Assembly: GCA_947498455.1 (NCBI GenBank)
Contig: CANMKK010000012.1
Location: 58,700 to 122,699 of the forward strand
Length of the DNA stretch: 64,000 bases
Source: an uncultured Aquimarina sp.
GTDB taxonomy: Bacteria; Bacteroidota; Bacteroidia; Flavobacteriales; Flavobacteriaceae
Reading direction: 5' to 3'
In this document: piece by piece, positions 30,201 to 39,932 of the stretch
Numbering within the stretch: position 1 is the first letter of the stretch
Layout: each line of letters starts with the position of its first letter
Notes under the pieces: generated by a model
The model's database searches: none
Seen by the model: the letters and a program-made list of their open reading frames with translations, nothing else
What the model was told of the DNA's origin: nothing
Position numbers and translations under genes: made by a program

Positions 30201-30230
30201 AAAAAGGTTTCTATAAATAGAAACCTTTTT
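30201..30230 (+). terminator. Rho-independent terminator of the first SusC/SusD operon
   Basis: Arms AAAAAGGTTTCTAT / ATAGAAACCTTTTT, a 14-bp stem with a 2-nt centre, followed by a T-run, 24 bp after the stop codon. Confidence 0.9.
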
Positions 30231-30314
30231 TTTGTTTAATTTTATCTGGCTGTTATTGTTTAAAACATTTATCTGCCCTACCATCTTTTAATCAGATATT
30301 GAATTTCAACCCTC

Positions 30315-33300
30315 ATGAACAAGTTCTTTTTCGCCCTCTTATTTACTCTTTTAGCACTGTATTCTTGCAAAGAAAACTCTAACATAGATAACGCAGAAAA
30401 AAACACTGTAAAAGAAAACAAAAAAAAAGATTCTTCTCCACAACATTTTACTAAAGTACCTGCCTCATCTAGTGGCTTATCTTTCAAGAATATAATCTTA
30501 GACACCATTTCCACAAAGTCTAACTTATTTGATTTTGATTTCTTTTATAATGGTGCAGGTGTTGGAATTGAAGACCTCAATAATGATGGTTTAAAAGATA
30601 TATTTTTTTGCGGAAACCAAGTACCAAATAAACTCTATCTAAACAAAGGCAATCTTGTTTTTGAAGATATATCAGAAACTGCAAATATTAACACTAACAA
30701 AAACTGGTCTAACGGAGTCACTTTTGCTGATATAAATAATGACGGGTGGATGGATATTTACATATCCCAAGGTGGTCCCAATACAGAAAATGTAAGAAAA
30801 AATATACTACTTATTAATCAAAAGGATTTAACTTTTAAAGAAAAAGCTTCAGAATATGGATTAGATGATTCTGGAATAAGTACTCAATCTGCCTTTTTTG
30901 ATTTTGACAAAGATGGTGATTTAGATTGCATTGTCATGAATGAAAGCGAACAATACGGTTTGGATCCAACTACTTTTTTTAACATACAGAAAAATGAGTC
31001 AAAACAAGCTAAAAGCTCAAGTCATTTATATCAAAATGTTAACGGGAAATTTGTAAATATTACAAAAAAGGCCGGCCTCCTTCATCCGAGCTTTGGGTTA
31101 GGATTATGCATTAGTGACATCAACAATGATGGATGGATGGATATCTATATAGCAAATGACTACTATGTTCCAGATGCGTTATACATCAACAACAAAGACA
31201 ATACTTTTTCTGATCAAATCAAAACATATACTAACCAAGTATCATTTTATGGAATGGGTGTCGATATTGCAGATATCAATAATGACAACCTAAAAGACAT
31301 CTTTGTTTTAGATATGGCATCAAGTGATCATGTAAGGTCTAAAACTTTAATGGCATCTATGAATGTAAAAAAGTTTGATTTATTAATTAACAAACTTGAT
31401 TTACAAAATCAATATATGTTTAACTCATTACAACTCAACACCGGTAATAATACCTTTCATAATATAGCTCAACATACAGGGCTTTCTAAAACAGATTGGA
31501 GTTGGGCGGGACTTATTTTTGATTTTAACAATGATCAAAATGATGATATCTATGTTACTAATGGCTACAGAAAATATGCATTGGACAATGACATACGTAC
31601 ACTAATTCGGAAAGCTAAAAAGTACTATAAAGGAAATGTCCCTTTGGATGTAAAAAAAGAAATTTATAATCGCCTTCCTTCCGAAAAACTATCTAATATT
31701 CTCTTTAAAAATAATGGAAGCCTAAACTTTGAGGATATAACTTCTACTACACAACTCAATGAACTATCATTTTCCAATGGTGCAGCATACTCAGACTTAG
31801 ATAATGATGGTGACTTAGAAATTGTTGTTAACAATATAGATGGAGAATCATTTTTATACAAAAATATGAGTAGTGAAAATAACCAAGGGAATTTTCTAAA
31901 AGTTAACACCGAAGGAAGAACGTCCGAGGATTTTGCAAAGGTTACACTATATTATAATGACATCATAAAAACTAAAGAATCTAAGAGAGTACGTGGTTAT
32001 TTATCCGCTGTAGACAAAACTATTCATTTTGGCTTGGGTGAAACAACATCCATAGACACTCTAAAAGTAACTTGGTTATCCGGAAAGCAAGAAACACTAT
32101 ACAATGTAGAAGCCAATACAACTATAAATGTGTCTGAAAAAAATGGAAACTTTAGAAAAGAAACCGAAATCCAAAAAAAAGCAACCCTATTTACCAAAAC
32201 AAAAAGTTTAATAGACTTTAAACATACAGAAAACAACTATAACGATTTCGAAAACGAGATATTATTACCTTATAAACAGTCTACATTAGGGCCATATATT
32301 GCAAAAGGAGATGTTAATGAAGATAAAAAAGATGACATCTATATCGCTGGCGCTTCAGGACAAGCCGGACAACTATACCTTAGTACCTCACACGGATTTA
32401 AAAAAAGTAATCCGGAATTATTCATTCAGGACGCAAAATTTGAGGACATGGAAACCTTATTTTTCGATTTTGATTCGGATGGTGATAATGACATATATAT
32501 AGTAAGTGGGGGGAATGAATTTCAAGAAAATTCAAAATACCTAAAAGACAGGTTATATATAAATGATGGAAATGGAAACTTTACGAAACACTCTTTTTCT
32601 GACAATAATCCTAGTTTCAGTGGAAAAACTATAGCAACAATCGATTTTGATAAAGATGGGGATTTAGATCTGATCCTTGGAAATAGAATTAAATCTAAAA
32701 AATATCCTCTCCCTGAATCGTCCATAATTTATGAAAATGTGGATGGAACTCTTAAAAATGTAACTAAGCAGATTGCCCCTTCATATGAAAACTTCGGAAT
32801 TGTTAATAAAGTAATCACTACAGACTTCAACAATGACGGATGGCAAGATTTTATCGCAGTTGGAGAATGGACATCTATCGGTTTGTTCAAAAATGAGAAA
32901 GGCAAATTTAAAAATGTTTCTCAAAAAAGCAATTTGGATAGCGAAAAAGGATGGTGGTTTTCTATTACTGAAACCGACATAAACAATGACGGCAATAAAG
33001 ACTACATTATTGGAAATATTGGTTTAAACTATAAATTTAAGGCAACCAAGGAAAAGCCTTTACGAATTTACGCAGATGATTTCGATTCTAATGGCACTCA
33101 TGATGTCGTCTTAAGTTATAAATACAAAGGAAATTTTGTTCCCGCCAGAGGACGAGAATGCTCCTCGCAACAAATGCCTTTTATAGCAAAAAAAATACCA
33201 ACATATCACGAATTTGCTAATTCTGGGTTAGAAAAAATATATGGCGACAAAATTAACACGGCATATCAATGCGAAGCAAATGAATTTAGCTCCATCCTAC

Positions 33301-33662
33301 TTTTAAACAAAGGAAATGATAGTTTTGAAAAAATCACCCTCCCAAAAATGGTTCAAACCATGCCAATTTTAAATAGTGCAACATTTGATGTCAATGCCGA
33401 TGGTTATGAAGATGTAGTTGTAATTGGCACTATATACAATACAGAAGTGGAGACTCCACGCCTTGATAATGCATATGGACTGGTATTAATCTCTAATAAA
33501 AAAAATGGATACACCGTATTGGGGCCCGATAAAACCGGGCTTCATATAAATGGTAATGCAAAATCTGTTAAATTCATATCACAAAACAGCAAAAAATTCT
33601 TACTTGTTGGTATCAACAATAGCAATACGGAAACATTCCAACTTATCACTGATACCAGATGA
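30315..33662 (+). CDS. FG-GAP/VCBS-repeat lipoprotein with ASPIC/UnbV domain
   Basis: 1115 aa. The signal peptide ends LYSC (Cys18), so it is a lipoprotein, probably surface-exposed. I count about 14 DxNNDGxxDIY-like calcium-binding repeats, for example IEDLNNDGLKDIFF, FADINNDGWMDIYI and TDINNDGNKDYII. They lie in two blocks before and after a central ASPIC/UnbV-type domain (about 555-610, VRGYLSAVDKTIHFGLGETT). This suggests two beta-propeller blades sets joined by that domain. The family is common beside SusC/SusD genes in marine Bacteroidota, but the substrate is unknown. It is a separate unit between the two SusC/SusD pairs. Confidence 0.9.
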   Translation: MNKFFFALLFTLLALYSCKENSNIDNAEKNTVKENKKKDSSPQHFTKVPASSSGLSFKNIILDTISTKSNLFDFDFFYNGAGVGIEDLNNDGLKDIFFCGNQVPNKLYLNKGNLVFEDISETANINTNKNWSNGVTFADINNDGWMDIYISQGGPNTENVRKNILLINQKDLTFKEKASEYGLDDSGISTQSAFFDFDKDGDLDCIVMNESEQYGLDPTTFFNIQKNESKQAKSSSHLYQNVNGKFVNITKKAGLLHPSFGLGLCISDINNDGWMDIYIANDYYVPDALYINNKDNTFSDQIKTYTNQVSFYGMGVDIADINNDNLKDIFVLDMASSDHVRSKTLMASMNVKKFDLLINKLDLQNQYMFNSLQLNTGNNTFHNIAQHTGLSKTDWSWAGLIFDFNNDQNDDIYVTNGYRKYALDNDIRTLIRKAKKYYKGNVPLDVKKEIYNRLPSEKLSNILFKNNGSLNFEDITSTTQLNELSFSNGAAYSDLDNDGDLEIVVNNIDGESFLYKNMSSENNQGNFLKVNTEGRTSEDFAKVTLYYNDIIKTKESKRVRGYLSAVDKTIHFGLGETTSIDTLKVTWLSGKQETLYNVEANTTINVSEKNGNFRKETEIQKKATLFTKTKSLIDFKHTENNYNDFENEILLPYKQSTLGPYIAKGDVNEDKKDDIYIAGASGQAGQLYLSTSHGFKKSNPELFIQDAKFEDMETLFFDFDSDGDNDIYIVSGGNEFQENSKYLKDRLYINDGNGNFTKHSFSDNNPSFSGKTIATIDFDKDGDLDLILGNRIKSKKYPLPESSIIYENVDGTLKNVTKQIAPSYENFGIVNKVITTDFNNDGWQDFIAVGEWTSIGLFKNEKGKFKNVSQKSNLDSEKGWWFSITETDINNDGNKDYIIGNIGLNYKFKATKEKPLRIYADDFDSNGTHDVVLSYKYKGNFVPARGRECSSQQMPFIAKKIPTYHEFANSGLEKIYGDKINTAYQCEANEFSSILLLNKGNDSFEKITLPKMVQTMPILNSATFDVNADGYEDVVVIGTIYNTEVETPRLDNAYGLVLISNKKNGYTVLGPDKTGLHINGNAKSVKFISQNSKKFLLVGINNSNTETFQLITDTR

Positions 33663-34328
33663 CAAAGCTCTAAAACACTATAAATATTAGGGCTCCATAA
33701 ATTTCACCCCTTAGTTTAGACTTTAACAAATAGTTTATTTTTTAAACTGTGTTTATTAAGAAGATAAAACAATTTTACAATCGAAATATAACAGATATAT
33801 AAATCTAAAAAGAATCACAATTTTTCAAATGATTCCAAGCTTATTATCTAAAAAGATATTCGTTATTCTACCTAAAGAAGAAAAACCTTTACCAACACTT
33901 AGACCGACACAAAACATAAATTTAAATAAAAAAAAACTAAACCTAACTTAAAAATACAAACCATAATTCTAAATAACTTTAATAGAAATGTGAAGCCTCA
34001 AGTTTACCAAACACACCTTAAGTTTAACCACAAAATACTGCTTCAATAAAGGAAAAAAGGTGTTTTACAAATAACAAATCTTCAAAAAAGAATTTCCATA
34101 AATTACGCTAAAACCATCAAAAAAAGACTAGTGTACCGTATCTTTCCGGTTATTTAACCACAAACACATAACTCATTATAACACTATGCTTTACCCACTA
34201 TACTTTGATTTTAAAAGCGTAAAAAAAATCCAAAAAAAACTCTTAAACCCAAGCCCTATAAGGCATTTGAACATTTCACATTTTATTAACATCTTGTGTG
34301 CAATAATTTAAATTTTAATATCAAAAAG
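33663..34328. other. Long intergenic region upstream of the second SusC/SusD operon
   Basis: About 670 bp of very AT-rich sequence. I see no ORF with a credible start, no RNA gene and no repeat matching elsewhere in the window. A T-rich segment ends in the promoter at 34329-34360. The length is unusual for this genome, where gaps are mostly under 250 bp. Confidence 0.6.
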
Positions 34329-34360
34329 TTGTTTTATAAAGATATTATTATCATTTTTGG
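34329..34360 (+). promoter_or_regulatory. Candidate promoter of the second susC-like gene
   Basis: TTG (34329-34331), a 20-bp spacer, then CATTTTTGG and CTCTGGCTAATTC. Both the spacing and the 28 bp from the final GG to the start codon equal those of the promoter at 24240-24271. Confidence 0.6.
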
Positions 34361-34387
34361 CTCTGGCTAATTCAAATAAATCATAAA

Positions 34388-37300
34388 ATGAGAACAAAGT
34401 TTAGTGGAATTTTAACGCTACTCTTAGCGTTTTTTGTGCAAATAAGTTTTGCACAAGAAAAAACTATCTCTGGTAGTGTAACCGATGATAAAGGTTTACC
34501 ACTTCCAGGGGTTAACATAGTTGTGAAAAACACAACTAACGGTACTCAAACAGATTTTGATGGAAATTATTCTATCAAAACCAATAAAGGTGCCGTACTA
34601 ACATTTACTTATGTAGGTTTCAAGAAAGAAGAAATTGCAGTAGGTGATAACAGTACCATAAATGTACAGCTATCCGCAGCAGCTTCAGAACTAGACGAAG
34701 TAGTAATAGAAGCTTTTAGAACTACAGCAAAGTCTAGATCTAGTGTTTCTTCTGTTACTATTAGTGCACAAACTATAGAAGGAAGACCTAACCCTTCTAT
34801 TGCACAATCACTACAAGGTCAAGTTGCCGGACTTAACATCACAACGAATAGCGGTCAACCAGGTTCAAATAGTTTAATCAATTTGCGAGGTGTTGGTTCT
34901 TTGAATGGTAATACAGAGCCTCTATTTATATTAGATGGTACTCCTATTGACGAAGATAATTTTAGAAGTATTAATCAAAATGAAATCGAGTCTATATCTG
35001 TTCTAAAAGATGCAGCTGGTACCGCAATTTATGGTAATAGAGGTGCTAATGGTGTAATCATCATAAAAACTAAAGAAGGAAAATTTAATCAAAAGCTTAA
35101 GATTAATTATACAGGAAGTACTTCTTTAACCATTCTTCAGGATAACGATTTCAACCTCATGAATTCACAACAATTATTGACATTAGAAAGAGGTCAAAAC
35201 ACTGGTAGAGGTGGTAATGGTGGTGTGGATGAAAATGGAAATTCAAGACCCCTAACAGATGCTGAAATTGCTACATCTCCAGATTACGACTGGGTAAAAT
35301 ATTTCTTTAGACCAGGCCGAGTTCAGGAACACCAATTATCCTTAACATCTGGTAGTCAAAACAACACAACATACACTTCACTAGGATATCTTGAACAAGA
35401 AGGTACCTTAGTAGATAGTAAAATTCAGAGATTTAACTTTCGAAACAATATAACTGGAAAGTCAGAAAATAACCGATTTAGATACAGTTCAAAAGTAAGT
35501 GTTAACTTTTCCAAAAATGATGAACCAGAAAGAATAGGAAATGGTGATGTTGGTGCTAATCTAGCTTATGCTGGGTTTAGATCTGTTCCATACCTGACTC
35601 CAGATGATTATACCAGTGGATGGGAATTAGCAGAATCTTTTTCTTTCTTAAACACCCCACTATATAGTATAGACCATATAAACAATACTACTAGAGTAGA
35701 TCAAGAGCTAAAAATATTAGCAAGTATTGATGCTAGTTATAAAATCACAGATAATATTACTGCAATTTACAAACTGGGTGCAGATTACACGGACGAACAG
35801 TTTCTTCGCTCCTATGCTCCAGAAGGCTGGCTAGCAGCCCTTTTTGCTCGTGATGAAGACCTTAGTACCGGTGGTACTCAATTTTCAACTCCTGGTATAC
35901 AAGCTCTTACATCAACAAGAGTTTTAGGTATCAACTCCTTAGCTCAGATTACATATGAGAAAACTTTTGCAGAAAAACACTCTATTTATCTGGCTGGTTT
36001 TACAGAATATTTTAGATCCCACCTTAGACAGCACGGCTCTACTGCTCGTGGTTTAAATCCTAGAACTTTTTTCCCTGGTGATGGGGCATCCTACATAGGT
36101 GACAATATAGATAACGACGCATTCGTCGATGGTTCATTTGCAAACATAAGAAATGGTGGTTTATTTTCATATTTCGGTCAATTGGATTACGATTACAACC
36201 AAACATATGGTTTGGGAGCTACATTGCGAAGAGATGCTTCTTTTAGATTTGCAGAAAGTAATAGATGGGGTACATTTTACTCTGTATCCGGTCGTTGGAA
36301 TATGCATCAAGAATCCTTTATGCAGAATTCAGCTTTTGACTACCTTAAGCTAAGAGCTTCATACGGAACTACTGGTAACCAAAGAATTGTAGATGTTGGT
36401 GGATTTAATAATTATTTTGGAGGACCAGATAGAACATTAGATCTTTTTAGTATTGGTTCTGGTTATGCAGGTTTTAACGAATCTATTTTCCTAAGTCAAA
36501 TTGGTGACGCTAATCTTCAATGGGAAGTTATAACTCAGCTTAATGTGGGTATGGATTTCGAAATATTTAACAAAAAGCTTAGAGGAGCACTTGATTACTA
36601 TGTTAAAGATACAGATAAAGTTTTTCAATTCGTTGGCCAGTCACCTATCACAGGAACTGTAGGTATTGATTCTAATTCCGGAGAGTTAAGGAATTCTGGG
36701 TTTGACGTAGAACTTCATTATGATTTATTCAGAAGTTCGGGAGATGGCTTTAACCTTACTCTTAATTTTGTTGGAAACTATAATAAACAAGAAGTCATAG
36801 ATTTACCATCTATAACAGGAGAAGATATACCAAATAATCTTAGAGAAGGAGGAATCATTGACGAATATAGACAAGTTAGATATGCCGGTGTTAACCCAGC
36901 TAATGGTAACCTTCTTTTTCTTGATGCTAATGGTGACTTAACAGAAAATCCTAATCCTACTACGGATGCAGTTTGGTCAGATAAAAACATATACCCAGAT
37001 TATCAAGGTAGTTTTGGATTCGATATTGCTTATAAAGGCTTTTACCTTACCACTAATTTCACATATAGTGTTGGTGCCTATAGATTTAATTTTGATGAAG
37101 CGGATTTTATTAATCCTTCTCGTATAGGTCAACAGAGATTGAGTACGGATATCCTTAGAGCTTGGACTCCTGATAATAGAAATACTGATATACCATCATT
37201 ACAAGCAACTAACTTAGACCTTGCCAGTGACCGTTTTTTAAAGAGCAGTGATTACTTAAGATTACGTTTTGCCTCACTTGGATACAATTTTCCTAAGAAA

Positions 37301-37468
37301 TATATAGAAAATACTGGGTTTGACAGAGTGCGAATTTTCACCAATGCTCAAAACTTAGTTACATTCACCAAATGGAGAGGAGCTGATGTTGAAGGTTCAC
37401 TTGCTAATAGTCAATACCTTTTCCCTGCAGGAAGAACTTTCACCTTAGGAGTAGAGTTTGGATTTTAA
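34388..37468 (+). CDS. SusC/RagA-type TonB-dependent outer-membrane transporter (pair 2)
   Basis: 1026 aa. The signal peptide ends SFAQ (about 23). A carboxypeptidase-regulatory-like domain follows (ISGSVTDDKGLPLPGVNIVV), nearly identical to that of the first SusC. The plug has LFILDGTPIDEDNFRSINQN and SVLKDAAGTAIYGNRGANGV; the barrel ends in LGVEFGF. The two SusC proteins are closely alike only over about the first 90 residues and diverge in plug and barrel, as expected if signal and sorting parts are conserved while cargo specificity differs. It is 16 bp upstream of its SusD partner. Confidence 0.95.
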   Translation: MRTKFSGILTLLLAFFVQISFAQEKTISGSVTDDKGLPLPGVNIVVKNTTNGTQTDFDGNYSIKTNKGAVLTFTYVGFKKEEIAVGDNSTINVQLSAAASELDEVVIEAFRTTAKSRSSVSSVTISAQTIEGRPNPSIAQSLQGQVAGLNITTNSGQPGSNSLINLRGVGSLNGNTEPLFILDGTPIDEDNFRSINQNEIESISVLKDAAGTAIYGNRGANGVIIIKTKEGKFNQKLKINYTGSTSLTILQDNDFNLMNSQQLLTLERGQNTGRGGNGGVDENGNSRPLTDAEIATSPDYDWVKYFFRPGRVQEHQLSLTSGSQNNTTYTSLGYLEQEGTLVDSKIQRFNFRNNITGKSENNRFRYSSKVSVNFSKNDEPERIGNGDVGANLAYAGFRSVPYLTPDDYTSGWELAESFSFLNTPLYSIDHINNTTRVDQELKILASIDASYKITDNITAIYKLGADYTDEQFLRSYAPEGWLAALFARDEDLSTGGTQFSTPGIQALTSTRVLGINSLAQITYEKTFAEKHSIYLAGFTEYFRSHLRQHGSTARGLNPRTFFPGDGASYIGDNIDNDAFVDGSFANIRNGGLFSYFGQLDYDYNQTYGLGATLRRDASFRFAESNRWGTFYSVSGRWNMHQESFMQNSAFDYLKLRASYGTTGNQRIVDVGGFNNYFGGPDRTLDLFSIGSGYAGFNESIFLSQIGDANLQWEVITQLNVGMDFEIFNKKLRGALDYYVKDTDKVFQFVGQSPITGTVGIDSNSGELRNSGFDVELHYDLFRSSGDGFNLTLNFVGNYNKQEVIDLPSITGEDIPNNLREGGIIDEYRQVRYAGVNPANGNLLFLDANGDLTENPNPTTDAVWSDKNIYPDYQGSFGFDIAYKGFYLTTNFTYSVGAYRFNFDEADFINPSRIGQQRLSTDILRAWTPDNRNTDIPSLQATNLDLASDRFLKSSDYLRLRFASLGYNFPKKYIENTGFDRVRIFTNAQNLVTFTKWRGADVEGSLANSQYLFPAGRTFTLGVEFGF

Positions 37469-37484
37469 TAAAAATTAAAAGAAA

Positions 37485-39008
37485 ATGAAAAATATATTTA
37501 AACATATTAAGTCTGGTGCAATATTAATTGCATTGCTACATATAGTTTCCTGTCAGGATGCTATTGACATTGAACAACCCGGAAGACTTCTTGCCGAAAA
37601 CACCTTTCGGAACATATCTGATTTAGAAGGAGGTCTATATGGTGTGTATTCAGGATTGGATTATTCTGATGAAATAAGAATTAGTTCGGTTTTTTGTGAT
37701 GAAGCCGCAAGAGGAGTAGGTAGTGGTGGACAAGGAAGAGATCTTCTTAATCATACACTAGTCTCTGACTCAGAGGACCCTGAGGATATATGGAATAGAA
37801 AATATCTAAATATAGCATCAATCAATAGAGTATTGGCTGCAGCTGAAAATATCGAAAGAGCAGATGACCCCAATACCGATAATGTTGATGAAGCAGTATT
37901 ATACGACAGTATAATTGGTCAGTTACACGCAATTAGAGCATATCTTCATTTCTCGTTGCTTACATACTTCACTACAGATTATACTGATGATAATGCCTTA
38001 GGAGTAATTTTATTAGATTTTGTAGCCGAAATAGGGGAAACTAGAACAAGAAGTACTAATGGTGAAATTTATACATTTATAAATGCCGATTTGGATAAAG
38101 CAGTTCCCTTAATATCTACAACATCCAATAATCCAATTTTTGTCTCTCAAGATTTTATTAAGGCCCTGAGAGCAAGAATGGCGTTATATCGTGAACAGTA
38201 TGCACTAGCAAATACGCTTGCAACTGAATTATTAAACGATTATCCTATTGCCAATCGTACTCAATATTTCAATATGTACTTGGATAATGATAATACCGAA
38301 GTAATCTGGAAATTAGATAGAACAATATCTGATGGATGGAACGGAGGTGGAAGATCTGGAGGCGGAAGAATTGGTGAATTGTTTAATTTCAGTAATACTA
38401 CTACAGCTGGTGCACCCTTTTTGGAAATGGGACGAGATGTTTTTAATCAATTAGATGTTAATGATGTTCGCTATTCTGTAAATGTGGATCCGACAGCCGT
38501 GATTGACCCAGATTATAGCAACAGTACTAATTTCTTCAATTCTGATATATTGCCAATACGTAAATACCCAGGTTCTGAAGGTCAAGATTTGATGAATGAC
38601 TTAAAAATATTCAGATCTTCGGAAATGCTATTTATTAAAGCTGAAGCGCTAGCTGCAACAAACGATCTTGCAGGTGCTGCAACATTAATTCATCAGCTTA
38701 GAATTGCCCGATACGATCCGAATGGTCCTGATATCCCTACTCTGCCTGTTTATACTAGTCAGGAAGAAGCATTTGGAGATATTATGGATGAAAGACGTAT
38801 CGAGCTTGTATTCGAAGGACATAGATGGGTAGATTTAAAAAGACTTGGCGCAAGAGCTAATAGAGTGATGGTTAGAGATGCTAAAGATTGTGAACTCACC
38901 AATGCTTGTTCTCTATCTTCTACAGATCACCGATACACACTACCAATCCCTTTATCTGAAATCAATGTCAACAGTGCGATTGGAGCTCAACAAAACCCTG
39001 GATATTAA
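37485..39008 (+). CDS. SusD/RagB-family substrate-binding lipoprotein (pair 2)
   Basis: 507 aa. The signal peptide ends HIVSC (Cys23). The SusD N-terminal domain has the DIEQPGRLLAENTFRNISDL opening, then IIGQLHAIRAYLHFSLLTYF, the helical TPR-like region typical of RagB/SusD. The C-terminal part has the family signature EAFGDIMDERRIELVFEGHR plus WVDLKRLG. This is a classical SusD, more so than the SusD of pair 1. It is 16 bp after its SusC and 17 bp before the small lipoprotein. Confidence 0.95.
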   Translation: MKNIFKHIKSGAILIALLHIVSCQDAIDIEQPGRLLAENTFRNISDLEGGLYGVYSGLDYSDEIRISSVFCDEAARGVGSGGQGRDLLNHTLVSDSEDPEDIWNRKYLNIASINRVLAAAENIERADDPNTDNVDEAVLYDSIIGQLHAIRAYLHFSLLTYFTTDYTDDNALGVILLDFVAEIGETRTRSTNGEIYTFINADLDKAVPLISTTSNNPIFVSQDFIKALRARMALYREQYALANTLATELLNDYPIANRTQYFNMYLDNDNTEVIWKLDRTISDGWNGGGRSGGGRIGELFNFSNTTTAGAPFLEMGRDVFNQLDVNDVRYSVNVDPTAVIDPDYSNSTNFFNSDILPIRKYPGSEGQDLMNDLKIFRSSEMLFIKAEALAATNDLAGAATLIHQLRIARYDPNGPDIPTLPVYTSQEEAFGDIMDERRIELVFEGHRWVDLKRLGARANRVMVRDAKDCELTNACSLSSTDHRYTLPIPLSEINVNSAIGAQQNPGY

Positions 39009-39025
39009 TTTTTAAATCAGAAATT

Positions 39026-39850
39026 ATGAAAAAGTATATATTAAAAATTGTAGCAGTTCTCTTCGTAGCTTTATCAGTTTCATGTGATAAAGATAGTGAG
39101 CGTATTGTCTTTGATGGAAACAATGGTCAAACACTGGTTGCTTTTAGTAGTTCGTCTGCATCGCTACCAGTTTCAGAGAAAGGCCCTACAACAATTATGA
39201 TACCTATTGACATAACCACAATTTCATCTACTGAAAGAACCTTTCCTGTGTCTGTAGAATCAACTGAGTTAGACCCTGGAGCGTATACTTTCGGTTCAAT
39301 TGTGATTCCTGCTAATTCTTATAATGGAGTTTTAGAAGTAACTGGTAATGATGTTGACGTTGAACCAATACCTACAAATTTAATTCTTCAAATAGATGAA
39401 GGAAATGATTATGTTACTACTAGCAAAAGTACTATAACCATTAGTGTGTTTGAAGACAACCCATTTACTGGTGAGTACTTAATAGAACAAATTACTCCTT
39501 ATATAGCCGGGGCAACTTTATCGGACGGAGCAATTGTTAATATTTTAGCCAGTGGTGACAATGTTGAATTCAGATCATTTGACACGGAAAACTATCCGAA
39601 TTATTGTAGTGGTACTTTTATCTCTTTTACTTTTGAATTAAAAAGCGATAATACAATATCTATACCTCTACAAGACACTAGTTGTGGATGTGGTGGCTCT
39701 GCAAATTATTTTGATTTTTTTGGTTCAGCTATTACACCTTCGACGTATGATTTAGAAAACGATGATGTTTTCGAAGTATCATTTACTGAAGATACAAGAT
39801 CAACTTGTGGTAGCCCTGCACAAACCACATATAGATTCACAAAACAATAA
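39026..39850 (+). CDS. Small lipoprotein of the second SusC/SusD operon, function unknown
   Basis: 274 aa. The signal peptide ends LSVSC (Cys20), followed by DKDSERI. Residues about 40-145 look like one immunoglobulin-like or Calx-beta-like beta domain (AFSSSSASLPVSEKG with TITISVFEDNPFTGEYL at its end). The C-terminal half (about 147-274) has a cysteine cluster, DTSCGCGGSANYF. Such proteins commonly follow SusD genes and may bind the same substrate at the cell surface, but I cannot name a family. It is the last gene before the terminator at 39880. Confidence 0.7.
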   Translation: MKKYILKIVAVLFVALSVSCDKDSERIVFDGNNGQTLVAFSSSSASLPVSEKGPTTIMIPIDITTISSTERTFPVSVESTELDPGAYTFGSIVIPANSYNGVLEVTGNDVDVEPIPTNLILQIDEGNDYVTTSKSTITISVFEDNPFTGEYLIEQITPYIAGATLSDGAIVNILASGDNVEFRSFDTENYPNYCSGTFISFTFELKSDNTISIPLQDTSCGCGGSANYFDFFGSAITPSTYDLENDDVFEVSFTEDTRSTCGSPAQTTYRFTKQ

Positions 39851-39879
39851 ACAAATTATTATAACTAATTAGTTTTTAA

Positions 39880-39907
39880 ACATCCCGATAAAATTTTATC
39901 GGGATGT
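39880..39907 (+). terminator. Rho-independent terminator of the second SusC/SusD operon
   Basis: Perfect 28-bp palindrome with arm ACATCCCGATAAAA, followed by a T-run, 29 bp after the stop codon. Confidence 0.92.
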
Positions 39908-39918
39908 TTTTTTATACA

Positions 39919-39926
39919 TATATTTG
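39919..39926 (+). promoter_or_regulatory. Candidate -7 element directly before the rRNA methyltransferase
   Basis: TATATTTG matches TAnnTTTG exactly, with its G only 7 bp from the ATG at 39933. If used, the transcript would have almost no leader. No TTG is seen at the -33 distance because the terminator palindrome occupies that region. Confidence 0.35.
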
Positions 39927-39932
39927 CTCCTT

